Shown here: piece by piece, positions 10,227-20,465 of the stretch
Position numbering within the stretch: the first letter of the stretch is position 1
How the letters are laid out: each line of letters begins with the position of its first letter
NCBI GenBank assembly: GCA_003013855.2
Contig: PVNU02000424.1
Location: forward strand, 3,410,001 to 3,474,000
Origin: Liriodendron chinense
Lineage: Eukaryota; Streptophyta; Magnoliopsida; Magnoliales; Magnoliaceae
DNA: 64,000 bases
Direction of reading: 5' to 3'
The notes under the pieces: model-generated
Told to the model about the DNA's origin: nothing
Databases searched by the model: none
Seen by the model: only the letters and a program-made list of their open reading frames with translations
Position numbers and translations under genes: made by a program

Positions 10227-12243
10227 ATGTGTTTTCTTAGGGTACATTCGGAGCCAGAAAGGTATAAGTGTTACGACCCCTCGACTCGTAAGAAATATAT
10301 CTTTGCCGATGTAACATCTTTTGAAGATGTTTCTTTTTTTTCGCCTCACGGTCAATCCCTCTATGATCCTCTTGCGAGTCAAGGAGAGCATACTGCTTCT
10401 CCCCTTCCTCTTGTCACTAGTGATCATAGGGAGACTCTTTCACCTCCTATTCCTAACTCTGTTGGTGATTTGGGTGACCCAAAGCCTCTGTGTGTGTATC
10501 ATCGTCGAGATAAATCTTCACGCGCTCCGCCGTCCACTCTTCCACTCACTTTGGATGTTGGCTCAAGTGATTCTCCTACCTCAAGTCCAGATCTTCCCAT
10601 TGCCTTGCGTAAAGGGACACGATCATTTACTCAACACCCCATTAGCAATTTTGTTTCATATGATCATCTTTCACCGTCCTTTCAGTCGTTTGCAACTTCC
10701 ATCTCTATTCCTCGGTCTCTCTCCCACGCTCTTCAAAGTCCTGACTGGACGAAGACAATGATGGAAGAAATGTTTGCTCTTGAGAAGAATCATACTTGAG
10801 AGCTAGTTTCTCTTCCTCCAGGGCACAAACCTGTTGGGTGTCGATGGGTGTACACGATCAAGTTCCTTCCTGATGGCTCCATTGATCGCTACAAGGCCCA
10901 TCTTATTGCTCGGGGATATACACAGACTCAGGGCGTGGATTACTTCGAGACATTCTCTCCAGTGGCAAAACTTAATTCTATTCGTGTGGTGGTCTCCTTG
11001 GCCGTCAATTTATCCTGGCCCTTGTTCCAACTAAATGTCAAGAATGCATTTCTTCATGGGGATCTTGCGAAGGAGGTCTACATGCATCAACCTCCAGGCT
11101 TTGTTGCTTCCCACAATCCTACGCTTGTGTGTTGATTGAAGAAGGCCCTTTATGGGCTCAAACAATCCCCAAATGCTTGGTTCGACAAATTCAGTCAAGC
11201 TCTCATAGAGTTTGGCTTTGTTCATAATCATGTCGACCATTCTCTCTTTATACGTCGACGATCGACGAGCATCATGGTTCTCATTGTGTATGTGGATGAT
11301 ATTGTACTATTAGGCAGTGATTTGGTTGGCATGGGCAATGTCAAAGAATTTCTGAAGAACAAGTTTGAGATCAAGGACCTTGGTCATCTTCGCTACTTTC
11401 TGGGCATCGAGGTTGCTCGCTCCAAAACCGGGGTATCCTTATCCTAACGAAAATATGCTCTTAACCTTCTCATGGAGACTGGCATGCTAGGATGCAAACC
11501 GGCTACCACCCCTATGGATACTTCGCATAAGTTTCAGCCAAATGATGGAACTATTCTTTCTGATCCTGGCATATACCGTCGGCTTGTAGGTCGGCTCATT
11601 TATTTGACTATTACTCGTCCAGATCTCTCCTTTGCAGTGGGAGTTGTCAGCCAATTCATGCAAGCTCCCCGTTCTTCACATCTCACGGCTGTTTACCGCA
11701 TAATCCGGTATCTTAAATCAGCATCCGGCCTTGGCATCCGTTTTCAGTCTCATAGTCATCTTCATCTTTCGGACTATTCCGATGCCGATTGTGCGGGTAG
11801 TATATATGATCGTCAATCTACATCCGGGTTTTATACCTTCCTAGGTGGTAATCTTGTCACGTGGAAAAGTAAGAAGCAATCGGTTGTTGCGCGCTCCTTA
11901 GCTGAAGCATAATATCGTGCTATGGCTCATGCTACATGTGAGCTCGTGTGGCTTCGCACCCTTCTTGACAAACTTGGCTATTCTCCTTCGGGCCCTATTC
12001 CTCTTCATTGCGACAATCAGGCAACCATACATATTGCTCGTAATCCTATTTTCCACGAGCGCACCAAGCATATTGAGGTTGACTGTCACTTTATTCGAGA
12101 GAGTTGCCTCGAAGGAAATCATCACTCCTTTTTTTCGGTCCGGGGATCAACTTGCGGATGTTCTTACGAAGTCTTTAAGTCGAGATGCACTTTATCGTGT
12201 TCGTGACAAGTTGGGCATGATCAACATCTATGCTCCAACTTGA
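10227..12243 (+). pseudogene. pol: Copia reverse transcriptase and RNase H, broken
   Basis: Reverse transcriptase motifs are clear: WVYTIKF near 10850, FLHGDL near 11050, KKALYGLKQ at 11136, and the catalytic YVDD at 11289-11300. RNase H follows with DADCAGS near 11783, and the polyprotein ends at KLGMINIYAPT (12243). In-frame stops occur at about 10797, 11133, 11445 and 11910, and a one-base shift lies near 12100. The catalytic residues I can see are retained, so the inactivation is by premature stops rather than loss of the active site. Confidence 0.9.
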
Positions 12244-12250
12244 GGGGGAG
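12241..12250 (+). other. Polypurine tract of the copia element
   Basis: TGAGGGGGAG abuts the 3' LTR start TCTAGAG and is the expected primer for plus-strand DNA synthesis. Confidence 0.85.
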
Positions 12251-12485
12251 TCTAGAGAATATTAATATATATGTGTTAGTATATGGCTCTTTTATTGTAG
12301 GTGCATGTGCACATCTTTTCTCTTCTCCTACAGTGTACTACATGCTTATTCCAATAAAGCTTTGTGTGGTGGGCATGTGGCACACACACACAACATTCAC
12401 CCTAAAACTCTCTCTCACTCTCTCTCATCTTCTTCCCTTTCTTCTCTCCTCCTCTTCCACCCTAATCATCTAATCTTCTTCTACT
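12251..12485 (+). repeat. 3' LTR of the copia element
   Basis: 235 bp, the fuller of the two LTRs, with the same ends and internal blocks as 7273-7477. The right flank GGGTTGATTAGG resumes LTR B. Confidence 0.9.
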
Positions 12486-13713
12486 GGGTTGATTAGGACC
12501 GTTTAAAATCCTTTTAAAACCTCTTGCCTAATTCAATTAATTAGCAATTATTAACTAATTAAGCAAGAACACTAGCTTACAAGCGTAAGTGGGTCCAATC
12601 ACAAGGCTAGCATATGGTAAGCATATAAACAACCTAGCCTAAGCATGCATAGATAATCAAATGATTAAACTAATCAAGCACCTAATCTATGCAACGTAAG
12701 TAGACTATATGAGAGTGGATCATATAAGCTCAAGTCTACTCTACTTAGTGAAAGTACATCTTGTGTGTGGATGTGCCTATCTAGTGCCTACCATATATCT
12801 TAATCAAGCATGAATAATTAAGCAATTAAACCATACAAAGCTAAATTAACAATGTGCTCAACTCAATCACAAACACAAGCATGTATAGTAGTTCGGTTAC
12901 CCCACTCCACTCCCAGTTCAAGTACTCACTCTTATGAGCACATCAACATTCACTAGGGAGTTTAAATCAAGTTCCTCCCAACCTAGGTGTTTAAACGGTT
13001 CCACCCTACCAGGGAGTTTAACAAGGTTCCTCCCAACCGATAACGGAGATTTTAAGGTTCATCTCTCAACCTAGGAGTTTAACAAGGTTCCTCCCAGCCC
13101 TTCAGTTCCAATCCAAGAACCTAGCGTATACTCCCGTCGGAGGCTCCCCACGGAGACTTGTTCAAGTTTGTAAATCCAAACTCTCACACTTAATCTTCAC
13201 CGAGGAAGGAGTGCAACCGAACTCTCAATATGACAACTTGTTAGACGAGCCCCTTGTTCAGTGCCGGTTCGGGTTGCTTGATCTCCGCTCTCCCGTGCTT
13301 CAATCAGCTCCCCTTTACTCCCCCAATCGTGTTGCCGTTGCATTGCCAATGCCTCAGCTACATTTGATCAATCACCTTGGATGGATGCTCTTTAAGATGC
13401 CCAAAGTGATAGGAGGGTAGGTTTGAGATCTCTACAACTAATGGGAATGAGTTGCCTAGAGTATCCCACCTACAAGGATTTCATCATAGAGTTTTGGATG
13501 AGGATTAACTATCAAGTTTAATCCAAACTCTAGTAATCAAAGAAGGGCAAGAATATCTTGTTCTTTGAGCTTGGAATGCTCTATTCTTGTGTTGAATCAC
13601 AAGGAAGATGCATGCCTTGCTAAGGTTAGAATTTGAACCTCTAATGGTCTCCAACAATGGTGGCTTCAATCTTCTCAAAATCCCTCTTCTTACCCTAAAA
13701 AACACCCCAAGCC

Positions 13714-13920
13714 ATTTTATAAAAAAGTCCAAACGGATAGAAAATGGGCAAAAAACGGCTAGTTCCCGACTGGTCGGCCTGGGACAAAAATGAGCTGCTA
13801 TCTCATTTTGGTCTGTCGCCGACCAGTCGAATTAAGCCCAGAGATGCTAAATTTACATGTTTGGTTGCTATCCTTTTTTTGCTATCTGCCGACCAGTTAG
13901 ACGATCGGTCTAAGCATGAT
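13714..13920 (-). promoter_or_regulatory. Palindrome array and TATA-like box of LTR B
   Basis: At the position that holds CCGAT-type palindromes in LTRs A and C, LTR B carries CCGACTGGTCGG, GCCGACCAGTCG and GCCGACCAGTTAG/GATCGGTC units (13766-13915). A TATA-like sequence (TTTATAAAA on the minus strand) lies at about 13714-13725, downstream in the element's own direction. The arms differ from those of A and C, but base pairing and the CA/TG centre are kept. Confidence 0.6.
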
Positions 13921-14287
13921 TTTCTAATGTTTTGTCAGTTGTGTTTTACAGCGGCTCATGCAACCTCTTGGCCATTCTTTGGGTGATCTTTTGAGACACC
14001 TAAGGCCAATCTAAGATGACTAAGGGTATGCTTATTGATCACGGTCATCTAGAAGTTAGGGTTTTGGTTTGATTCAAGGTTAAGGCTTCACCAAGGCATC
14101 TTCTTTTACATGTTTCTTCTTCCTTAATGTAGCAGGTCCGCTTGAGTCTTCGTTCTTCATCTTTTTTAAGCTCAACCGACACTAGACTCACTGACCTAAG
14201 TAATTGAAAAATAAGGTGCACTAGTATGCCACAGAAAAGTACACTAATATACACGTCCACAAATATAATCAAAGTGACGCAATTTCA

Positions 14288-14382
14288 AGCCCCACAAAAG
14301 ATATGGGATGAGGGAGCCGACCACAGGGAAGACCAACTAGCCTAGCAATAAGGGCTCTACACTGTGTAAGAAATGGTCCCTA
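14288..14382. other. Short spacer between LTR A and LTR C
   Basis: Ninety-five bp of non-LTR sequence ending in CCCTA, the left target-site copy of LTR C. It begins with AGCCC, the right target-site copy of LTR A. I recognise nothing in it. Confidence 0.6.
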
Positions 14383-16296
14383 TGAAAGTGCGTCGGGTAG
14401 TCTAACACGGCACCCTAGCATACATGTGCGGAAGCTTAAAAAGCAACTAGAATTATGGCTAAACCTATAGGAGGGGGTGATTAGGACTTTTTTAAAACTC
14501 TTTTCGCCTACTTAAACAATTCAACAAATTAAACTACGTAAGCGATTAACACTTCGGCTTCTAAGCTTAAGTGGGTCCAATCAAGAGACTAGCAAACGAT
14601 AAGAGCAATCAGCAACCTAGTCTAAACAACTCATGTGGACTAGAGAGGATGGATCAAGAAATGCTCAAGTCAACATGAGGTAGTGAAAGTACATCTTGTG
14701 AGTGTGGATGTGCCTATCAAGTGCCTAGCATGCATTCCTAACTAAGCATTCATAATTAACCAATTTAAACACAATGCATAAAGAGAAATGTGCTCAAGAA
14801 CAATCACAAATACAAGGATGTATAGTGGTTCGACTATTTGTCTACTCCACTCCCGGTTCAAGTACTCAACCCCTTTGAGCACACCGGCATTCACTGGGGA
14901 GTTTAAATCTGGTTCCTCCCAACCAAGGTGTTTTAATTCGGATCCATCCAACCGGAGAGTTTATAGGTTCCTCCCAACCTACACGTTTACACCCGTGTTG
15001 GTGGCTCCCCCTTGGAGACTTTGTTTAGGCCCGACTAACGTGCCAAGGAACGGCTAACGTCCCTAGATTTTAGGCCCAACTAATAGGCCAAGGATCGGCT
15101 AACAACCCTAGTTCGAGTTCGTCAAACAAACTCTACACCCAACTCCCACAGGGAATTGAGTGGATGGACTCCTAACAAGACAACCTTACTTGTCGGATTG
15201 AGCCCCTTTGTAGCGCCGCTCTGGGTTGCTTCTTCTCACTCTCCCGTGCTTGAATCAACTCCCCTTGTGCTCCCTCGATCTTTGACGCCGCTGCTTTGCC
15301 AAGGCTTCAGCTCCAAGATCAGCTACCTTGCATGTGATGCTCCATTAAAGATGCCCAAGGTGCTAGGGAATGGTGAAACCTCTACAAATGGTAGGAAATG
15401 GGTTTTCTAGAGGAATACACCTATAAGGACTCCTAGGTAGTGTTTAGACAAGGGATTTAACTATCATCAAGGTGTCTAAACCCTAGTAATCAAGAGGAAA
15501 CAAGTCCATTCTTAAGATGCCATTGAATGGCCCAAGCTTGTGATGAAAACACAAGGAGAATGACTTGCTTTGGGTTTGGAATAGAGCCTCTAATGATCTC
15601 TGGCAATGGTGGCTTCTATCTCCTCAAAATCCCATCCTCCAACTCAAAAACGAATCCCCCATTTTAAATAGATTTTCTTCCAACGGTAAAAAAAGGGGCA
15701 AATTCGCGCATCTCCGATTGATCGGAAGAAGGTCCGATTGATTGGAGACATGTCCGATTGATCGGAATTTAGTCCAGAGAATTCTCTGGAGGATATTCCG
15801 ATTGATCGGAACATGGTCCGATTGATCAGACTGACCCCTTCCAATGGATCGGAAGACTGTCCGATTGATCGGAAATATGTCCAGTGGATTTTCAAGGTTG
15901 CTGGAACAATTTCTGATTGATCGGAGTCCTATCGGAGCCAACGTCCGCTTGATCGGAGATCAATCGGAAACTGCTGTTTGAGCTGTTTTAATTACAGCAG
16001 CTTCCACCTCTTTAATTAGTCTAACTTATCATGTTTTTCATGGAGTTCTAAGACTAATGATGATGACTAAAGGTATACCTAGTTGGTGCAAGTCATCTAA
16101 GAGGTAAAGGGTTAGGTTTTGGTCAAGGTTAAGGCACACCAATGCATCACTTTTACCTGTTTCTTCTTCCTTGATGCAGCAGGGCCACTTGAGTCTTCGG
16201 TCCTCGTCTTTATTAAGCTCAACCGACAGTAGACCCACTGACCTAAGTAATTGACAAACAAGGTGCACTAGGATGCCACAGAAAAGTGCACTAACA
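14383..16296 (-). mobile_element. Solo LTR C
   Basis: Reverse-oriented 1914-bp member of the A/B/C/D family, plus-strand ends TGAAAGTGCGTCGG and AAAAGTGCACTAACA. It is flanked by CCCTA at 14378-14382 and 16297-16301, a perfect 5-bp target duplication. With TG...CA ends, a promoter-like core, no coding capacity and no second LTR, it is best read as a solo LTR left by recombination between two LTRs. It is the cleanest reference copy for this family in the window. Confidence 0.92.
15655..15975 (-). promoter_or_regulatory. Palindrome array of LTR C
   Basis: At least ten copies of TCCGATTGATCGGA (the complement of the LTR A motif) or close variants lie between about 15712 and 15970. An A/T-rich TATA-like sequence (TATTTAAAA on the minus strand) lies near 15660. 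The arms match LTR A, so A and C are the closer pair in this family. Confidence 0.7.
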
Positions 16297-16529
16297 CCCT
16301 ATGCTGTGGCCCACCCTAGGCTTGGGATTTTGTCATTTTGGGCCAGAGTATATATTTCAATGGGCTTATTACAATCATATTTGTCAAATATCACATATGT
16401 ACACTAATTTGGGATATTAAAGTTGATTTAGTAATCAAATTCCTATAAAAGTACTACAAAATTTTAATGCATTCCTATTTTTATTTTATTTTATTGTGGT
16501 GCATTCCGATTACAAGCTGCCTAACACAA

Positions 16530-16793
16530 CTAAGGATTCGGAATCACCTTTATTTGTGATTTGAATTCTAGTGCATTCCAAATACAAGCTCCCAAACAAG
16601 CCCTAAGAGGCAGACCCAAAAGTTTAATTCTCTTCCCAACAAAAGATGTGACCCAAGATGCTTGAGGAGGAGGAGCCAAAACTTCAACTCTCTGGTTGAC
16701 AAAAGATGACCCAAGATGCTTCATGTCAATCTCCAGTCCAAGGAAAGATCTAAGAGACCCAGAATACTTCAAGTTAAACTCTCTGCCTAACAT
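16530..16793 (-). pseudogene. Small copia reverse-transcriptase remnant
   Basis: The minus-strand frame begins with a stretch resembling the part of copia reverse transcriptase after YVDD (F-x2-K-x-x-G-x-L-x-x-FLG-L-E-I; here FNLKYSGSLRSFLGLEI). Only about 40 residues look related; the rest of the frame is a repeated, unrelated tail (Asn-Gln-Arg-Val and Lys-Arg-Ile type repeats). It is at most a short dead fragment. Confidence 0.45.
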
Positions 16794-17013
16794 CTTCGTT
16801 GGTTGATTCTCTAGTTATGTTGTGAATATCTATAAGAAGAGGAAATATTTTTTACTTTCTTACTAACAAAAGATGGCACAACTAGAGATTACACAAGATG
16901 CTTACTAGAAGTTGCCTACTTGTGCTGTGTGTTGTGAAATGTGTACAAGGAAAAGAAGAAGACTAGTAAACTCTCTTCCTAATAAAAGGTCTAAGAGTTT
17001 TCATGTTAAACTC
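16794..17013. other. Spacer holding the left target site of the next element
   Basis: A/T-rich sequence with several TCTCTTCCTAACAAAAG-like short repeats. It ends with AACTC, the target duplication of the gypsy element that follows. No gene seen. Confidence 0.5.
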
Positions 17014-17952
17014 TAATGCAGGACACCCTAATTGTGATGCATGCTCATGAACACATATAATCCAGCGGAAATAAAAGACAATAATAATCTAAAAATTCAA
17101 CATCAACCATCATAAACTAAGAAAACCACAAAGAGACATGCAATGGAGCGGGCTATCATCACAACCACTAAGTAGGAAATTCAAATAATGCATAGGTTGG
17201 ATCCGGCGAGGGATGGAACCTTTCGATGTTGCATGGTTATAACCCAAGCACCCAATGGGAATCACTAGTCCAAGGGATCAAAGGATTTCTCGGATTAGGG
17301 ATTTGAAATTCTGAGGAATTGGGGTTTTGAATCAATTCTCAGATTTAGGGTTCGAGATTTGTGAGAGAATATAAATAGATAATGAAGGAAAAATAAGTTT
17401 ACCTTAGAAGAAGGTTGGAGGGGCACAAGAAGAAAAGAGAAGAAAAAGATCGGAGAAGAGAAGATGAAGATCCACAATAGAGAGAGAGGGAGGAGGCACC
17501 AAAAGGCTTTCTTTCATTCAATCAATAACATAATGAAAAAGGTTTAGGGCAATACCCTAATAAAATTTGGAATTAACATAATTACCAAAATACCCCTACT
17601 AACAAAATTTCAAAAAAAAGACATTCGCATAAAAAAACGTGCACTACACTGACCCAAAACTCAAATAAGTAAAAATGCATACAATAAACGCAAATCCAAG
17701 ATGCCCGATGGCCTCCGATGATGGCACGATAAAAGTAAGCCACGGCGAACCAACGATCCGATCATCTCCTCCAAGCAACTTACACGTCTTCCCAAGGTGA
17801 GGTCTTCTCAAATGTCTCGGACTACATGTAAGGTCTTCGATGCTCCTCAAGTCGTCACGAACGATCCAGGCCCGTCATCATCGAACCATAAAGATATAGG
17901 TGTCACTCGCCTCCTACGCTGATAAACCCTAAAGGGCCTGATGTCCACATCA
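17014..17952 (-). repeat. 3' LTR of gypsy element F
   Basis: 939 bp, closely matching 20466-21431 along its length. It lacks about 25 bp present in the other LTR near 21210. CT-rich and A/T-rich blocks alternate; no coding. Confidence 0.9.
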
Positions 17953-18540
17953 TTCTCCTCGTCTGAAAAGAGCTCGACTCCGGCGAGATAAAGCTCTGGT
18001 GCATCTCCAACAAATCTGGACCAAGTCTTTGCAATTCCGATTCTGTTAACCATGTAGAATCGGGTGGTGGCTTGTTCTTCCATTTTATAAGGTATCTCTA
18101 AAAGCCTCCATCTCTCGTGGATACTCTCTTCATCCATAATCCCTTCAATTTCTTCTTTTCGATCAATCGGTGGGGGAAGGGGTGGAATGGGTTGAGAAGC
18201 AAACTCAAAATATGGCCACGAAATAGAAGAGGTATCAATGGCAGGATTAGGGGAATGGACTGGATCTTCCACATTAAACGTTGGATTAATGCCCATTTCA
18301 GGTAGAAGGTCTATCTTATATGCATTGGACCCAACTCTTCGTAAACTTTTGAATGGTCCAGCACTGTGAGCTTGTAATTTCTTAGCGGTACCCTGAGGAA
18401 ACCGCTCTGGCCTTATCCTCACCATTACATAATCTCCTTCCTGAATTTCTTGTAACTTATGATGCAAGTTAGCTGAACGTTTATAACTATCATTGCTCTT
18501 ATTTATCCACTATCTAATATATGTATGCAATTCATGAATG
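17847..18540 (-). pseudogene. Gypsy integrase C-terminal region
   Basis: The frame encodes HHKLQEIQEGDYVMVRIRPE followed by a GTAKKLQA...GPFK...RRVG.NAYKIDLLP stretch and FNVEDP. This is the characteristic tail of gypsy integrases just after the catalytic core, a GPF/Y-type region that often precedes a chromodomain. No core DDE residues are present upstream; the preceding codons (about 18470-18540) contain a stop. The frame runs on into the LTR. Confidence 0.8.
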
Positions 18541-18542
18541 TG

Positions 18543-19562
18543 TCAAGCAAATGCATTGGCTGACTCTGAAGACCTTTGGGTGACAGACATGGGTGAAACT
18601 AAAGGACGCTCTGCAAAAGCAACGGACTCGAAATAAACAATCCTATGAAAATAAACAACCCTATCGAAATAAACAACCCTATGATCTAGAACTTGAAAAA
18701 CTGTAACAAAAGGACACTTCCCATCGGTGGCACATAACTTATTATTCTTTAAGATTTCATAGGTCCACTCTAATTGATAGAGTTGTTGATTCTCATTATA
18801 TGTATTATAAACAATGATGATTTTTAGGTATCCCAACACTTGAGAACACACACTATTAATACCAAGTCTTGAGCAGATCTTGGCATCAACCATTATGTCC
18901 AAAATGCCATCAAGATGCGGAATAGGAGCTCTGACCATCATATCCACCATGAAGTGAATACGTCGCAAGGTGGCATGACACTTGACTGAAGCTTTGTGGA
19001 CGGCCAGGATATGCCCACATGTGCCATTGTTTTTTAAAGTGAAAAGGGTAAGCTTGGCACACAAAACAAAACTCCAACTTAAACTTTCCTTATTGAATTC
19101 TTCCCCAAGAAGTTTATCAAATTGACGCTGCATTTCTGTATTTTCAGCGGGGTTCACCTGGTATGGAGAAAAGCTTGATAAGATTGATCCAGGGATAAGA
19201 TCGATTGTGTGTTGAATGTCCCATTTGCATGAGAATTTATCCCATAAATCATCCGGTGGGATATCACAAATCATGTGGGTGTCTACCATCATATCCTCAC
19301 TATTCTCTTCTTTAATTTCATTTGTGTTCACCACGGTAAGAGACATAGATTGGGAGACTACATCAATCAAATCACACATGACACCTGGAAGTGGTGCGGT
19401 CTCAAACTCTTCAACCTTTTCATCACTAGGACACACTTCTGCATCATCAAAGATGATGAGTGATGCCTCAATTTCTTCCATTTCCTCACTACTGATGTTA
19501 GGCACATACTCTTCCACTTCATCAACATCAAGTTTGGATTCTTCCAACTGGCCATTCACCAA
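18543..19562 (-). CDS. Long open frame from a decayed gypsy reverse transcriptase
   Basis: This 339-residue frame is open although its parent domain is plainly degraded. The N-terminal third is acidic (many Glu/Asp). From about residue 110 it follows gypsy reverse transcriptase order: HTIDLIPG, a LGEEFNKES-like segment, APIPHLDGILDIM, then KIIIVYNTYNENQQLYQLEW where the family has the YxDD hairpin, and a YEILKNNKLC helix. Both catalytic sites are gone (the first Asp region reads SRLGINSVCSQ) and the section between them is deleted. It either decays without stops by chance or has been kept as a non-enzymatic frame; I cannot tell which. Confidence 0.6.
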   Translation of the reverse strand: MVNGQLEESKLDVDEVEEYVPNISSEEMEEIEASLIIFDDAEVCPSDEKVEEFETAPLPGVMCDLIDVVSQSMSLTVVNTNEIKEENSEDMMVDTHMICDIPPDDLWDKFSCKWDIQHTIDLIPGSILSSFSPYQVNPAENTEMQRQFDKLLGEEFNKESLSWSFVLCAKLTLFTLKNNGTCGHILAVHKASVKCHATLRRIHFMVDMMVRAPIPHLDGILDIMVDAKICSRLGINSVCSQVLGYLKIIIVYNTYNENQQLYQLEWTYEILKNNKLCATDGKCPFVTVFQVLDHRVVYFDRVVYFHRIVYFESVAFAERPLVSPMSVTQRSSESANAFA

Positions 19563-19577
19563 GGTATTATCTCGCTT

Positions 19578-20060
19578 CTAAGGAAATATAATTGGTGTTA
19601 AACACTCAAATTGTTCATAAGCCGAGATTTCCTTAATGATGGGTTGGACCACTTTACAAGGAGGGGACCATATTGGTTTTGTGTTTGGACGGGAAGGTGG
19701 GGCAACTCTCTTCTGAGCCAAGGGCTTTTGACGATAAGAGATGGGAAGATATTTTTCTTTCAAACGCTCTTTCATCTCGTCCCATTGTGAGATCGAGGCT
19801 CTCCCAACTCTATCAATTCGTCGCTCCAAATCTATCCAAAACGACTTGGCTTAGCCCTCCAATTTCCACTTGGCACACCTCACTCGACTGTAATTCGACA
19901 TATCATACCAATAAAAAATAATAGTCCAAGTCTTCAAGCCAATCAAGGAATGTTTGTGAGTCCATGTGACCATTAAAGTAAGCCAACTCATCGGAGTTCA
20001 GCTTTCCATTGGGTCTCGACGGCCACACAACAACACTTAATGGCCTCGAAGATCTCAAAC
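19578..20060 (-). pseudogene. gag: Gypsy gag remnant
   Basis: The downstream part reads RIDRVGRASISQWDEMKERL and KEKYLPISYRQ, the W-x-x-M-K-x-x-L-x-x-x-Y/F-x-P signature of plant gypsy Gag. Upstream, FNGHMDSQTFLDWLEDLDYYF and a WKLEG segment are also Gag-like, but a TAG stop and frame changes separate them (about 19830-19990). Gag would normally coat element RNA; this copy cannot give a full protein. Confidence 0.75.
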
Positions 20061-20159
20061 ACCTATACTCCATTTACTACAGGGAGACTCTACGGACTAG
20101 GTGACTCACAATATAAATGCGATGAATTTAAATTACAATGAATTGACAATTACTGAATT

Positions 20160-20400
20160 TAAACAGAAGACGATTCAAATCTTAAATTTTTTCCAAATTA
20201 GGAAAGTTTCTAAAATTGGAAACTTTCTAAATCTGGAAATTTTACAAATTAGAAAACTTTTAAAATTTAAAAAGTTTCTAAAATTGTAAACTTTCTAAAT
20301 CTAGAAATTTTCCAAATTAGAAAACTTATAAAAATTTGGAAAGTTTCTAAAATTGGAAACTTTCTAAATCTGGAACTTTCCTAAAACAGACCTAAAAATT
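20160..20400 (-). repeat. A/T-rich short tandem repeats in the leader of element F
   Basis: A unit of roughly 50-65 bp built from AAAGTTTCTAAAATTGGAAA, CTTTCTAAATCTGGAA and AAATTAGAAAACTTTT is repeated about three times. It contains small inverted repeats (GGAAACTTTC/GAAAGTTTCC type). It lies between the primer site and gag. Confidence 0.75.
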
Positions 20401-20450
20401 AAAACCCTAATTTAGTAACTCGATCTAAACATAACCATGCAAAGCCTATT

Positions 20451-20465
20451 CTCTAATACCAAATT
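20451..20465 (-). other. Primer binding site of element F
   Basis: On the minus strand TTTGGTATTAGAG directly follows the 5' LTR end CATCA; it resembles the tRNA-iMet primer site TGGTATCAGAG with one mismatch in the core. It fixes the orientation. Confidence 0.7.

Larger units (their letters stand above)
7273..12485 (+). mobile_element. Nearly full-length Ty1/copia retrotransposon (defective)
   Basis: The 5.2-kb element has two LTRs (7273-7477 and 12251-12485), a tRNA-iMet-like primer binding site directly after the 5' LTR, gag with a zinc knuckle, then protease, integrase, reverse transcriptase and RNase H in copia order, and a GAGGGGGAG polypurine tract before the 3' LTR. It lies in LTR B; the flanks share GGGT(T), a 4-5 bp target duplication that the adjacent G run makes ambiguous. 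Several stops and frameshifts in pol make it non-autonomous. LTR ends are TCTAGAG...TTCTACT rather than TG...CA, and the solo LTR at 772-1002 has the same ends. Confidence 0.93.
7163..14249 (-). mobile_element. Solo LTR B, inserted in LTR A and split by copia
   Basis: B is a reverse-oriented member of the same LTR family. On the plus strand it starts TGAAATTGCGTCGGTAGTC at 7163 and ends AAAAGTACACTAATA at 14249; the other members end ACTAACA, so its terminal CA has decayed to TA. It is flanked by TACAC at 7158-7162 and 14250-14254, a perfect 5-bp target duplication. Removing it rejoins LTR A. B itself is interrupted after AAGTCC plus a G tract (7247-7271) by the copia element, and resumes at GATTAGGACC (12491), the same junction that is continuous in members C (near 14473) and D (near 44755). 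Its own length is about 1.87 kb. Confidence 0.87.
5197..14287 (+). mobile_element. Solo LTR A (split by LTR B and a copia element)
   Basis: LTR A runs 5197-7162 and resumes at 14255-14287, about 2.0 kb in total. It starts TGTTAGCGCACTTTTCTGTG and ends GACGCAATTTCA, the TG...CA ends of an LTR. The flanks are AGCTC (5192-5196) and AGCCC (14288-14292), a 5-bp target duplication with one mismatch. A second copy of its first ~370 bp lies at 4570-4946 because of a tandem duplication. There is a palindrome array, then a TATA box (TATAAAAG at 5872), and a CCCCCCTTCTAGGACTTAG block near the 3' end. No gag-pol or partner LTR is present. The family is shared with B, C and D; the superfamily is undetermined because no internal region is in the window. 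Confidence 0.85.

Noticed and set aside
15624..15941. 105-residue minus-strand frame in LTR C
   Set aside because: It is again the palindrome array read as protein (repeated INRT and RSIG phrases), not a gene.
14397..16300. LTR C as a DNA transposon with inverted ends
   Set aside because: The two ends are not inverted repeats beyond TG/CA, and the 5-bp target duplication fits an LTR element better.
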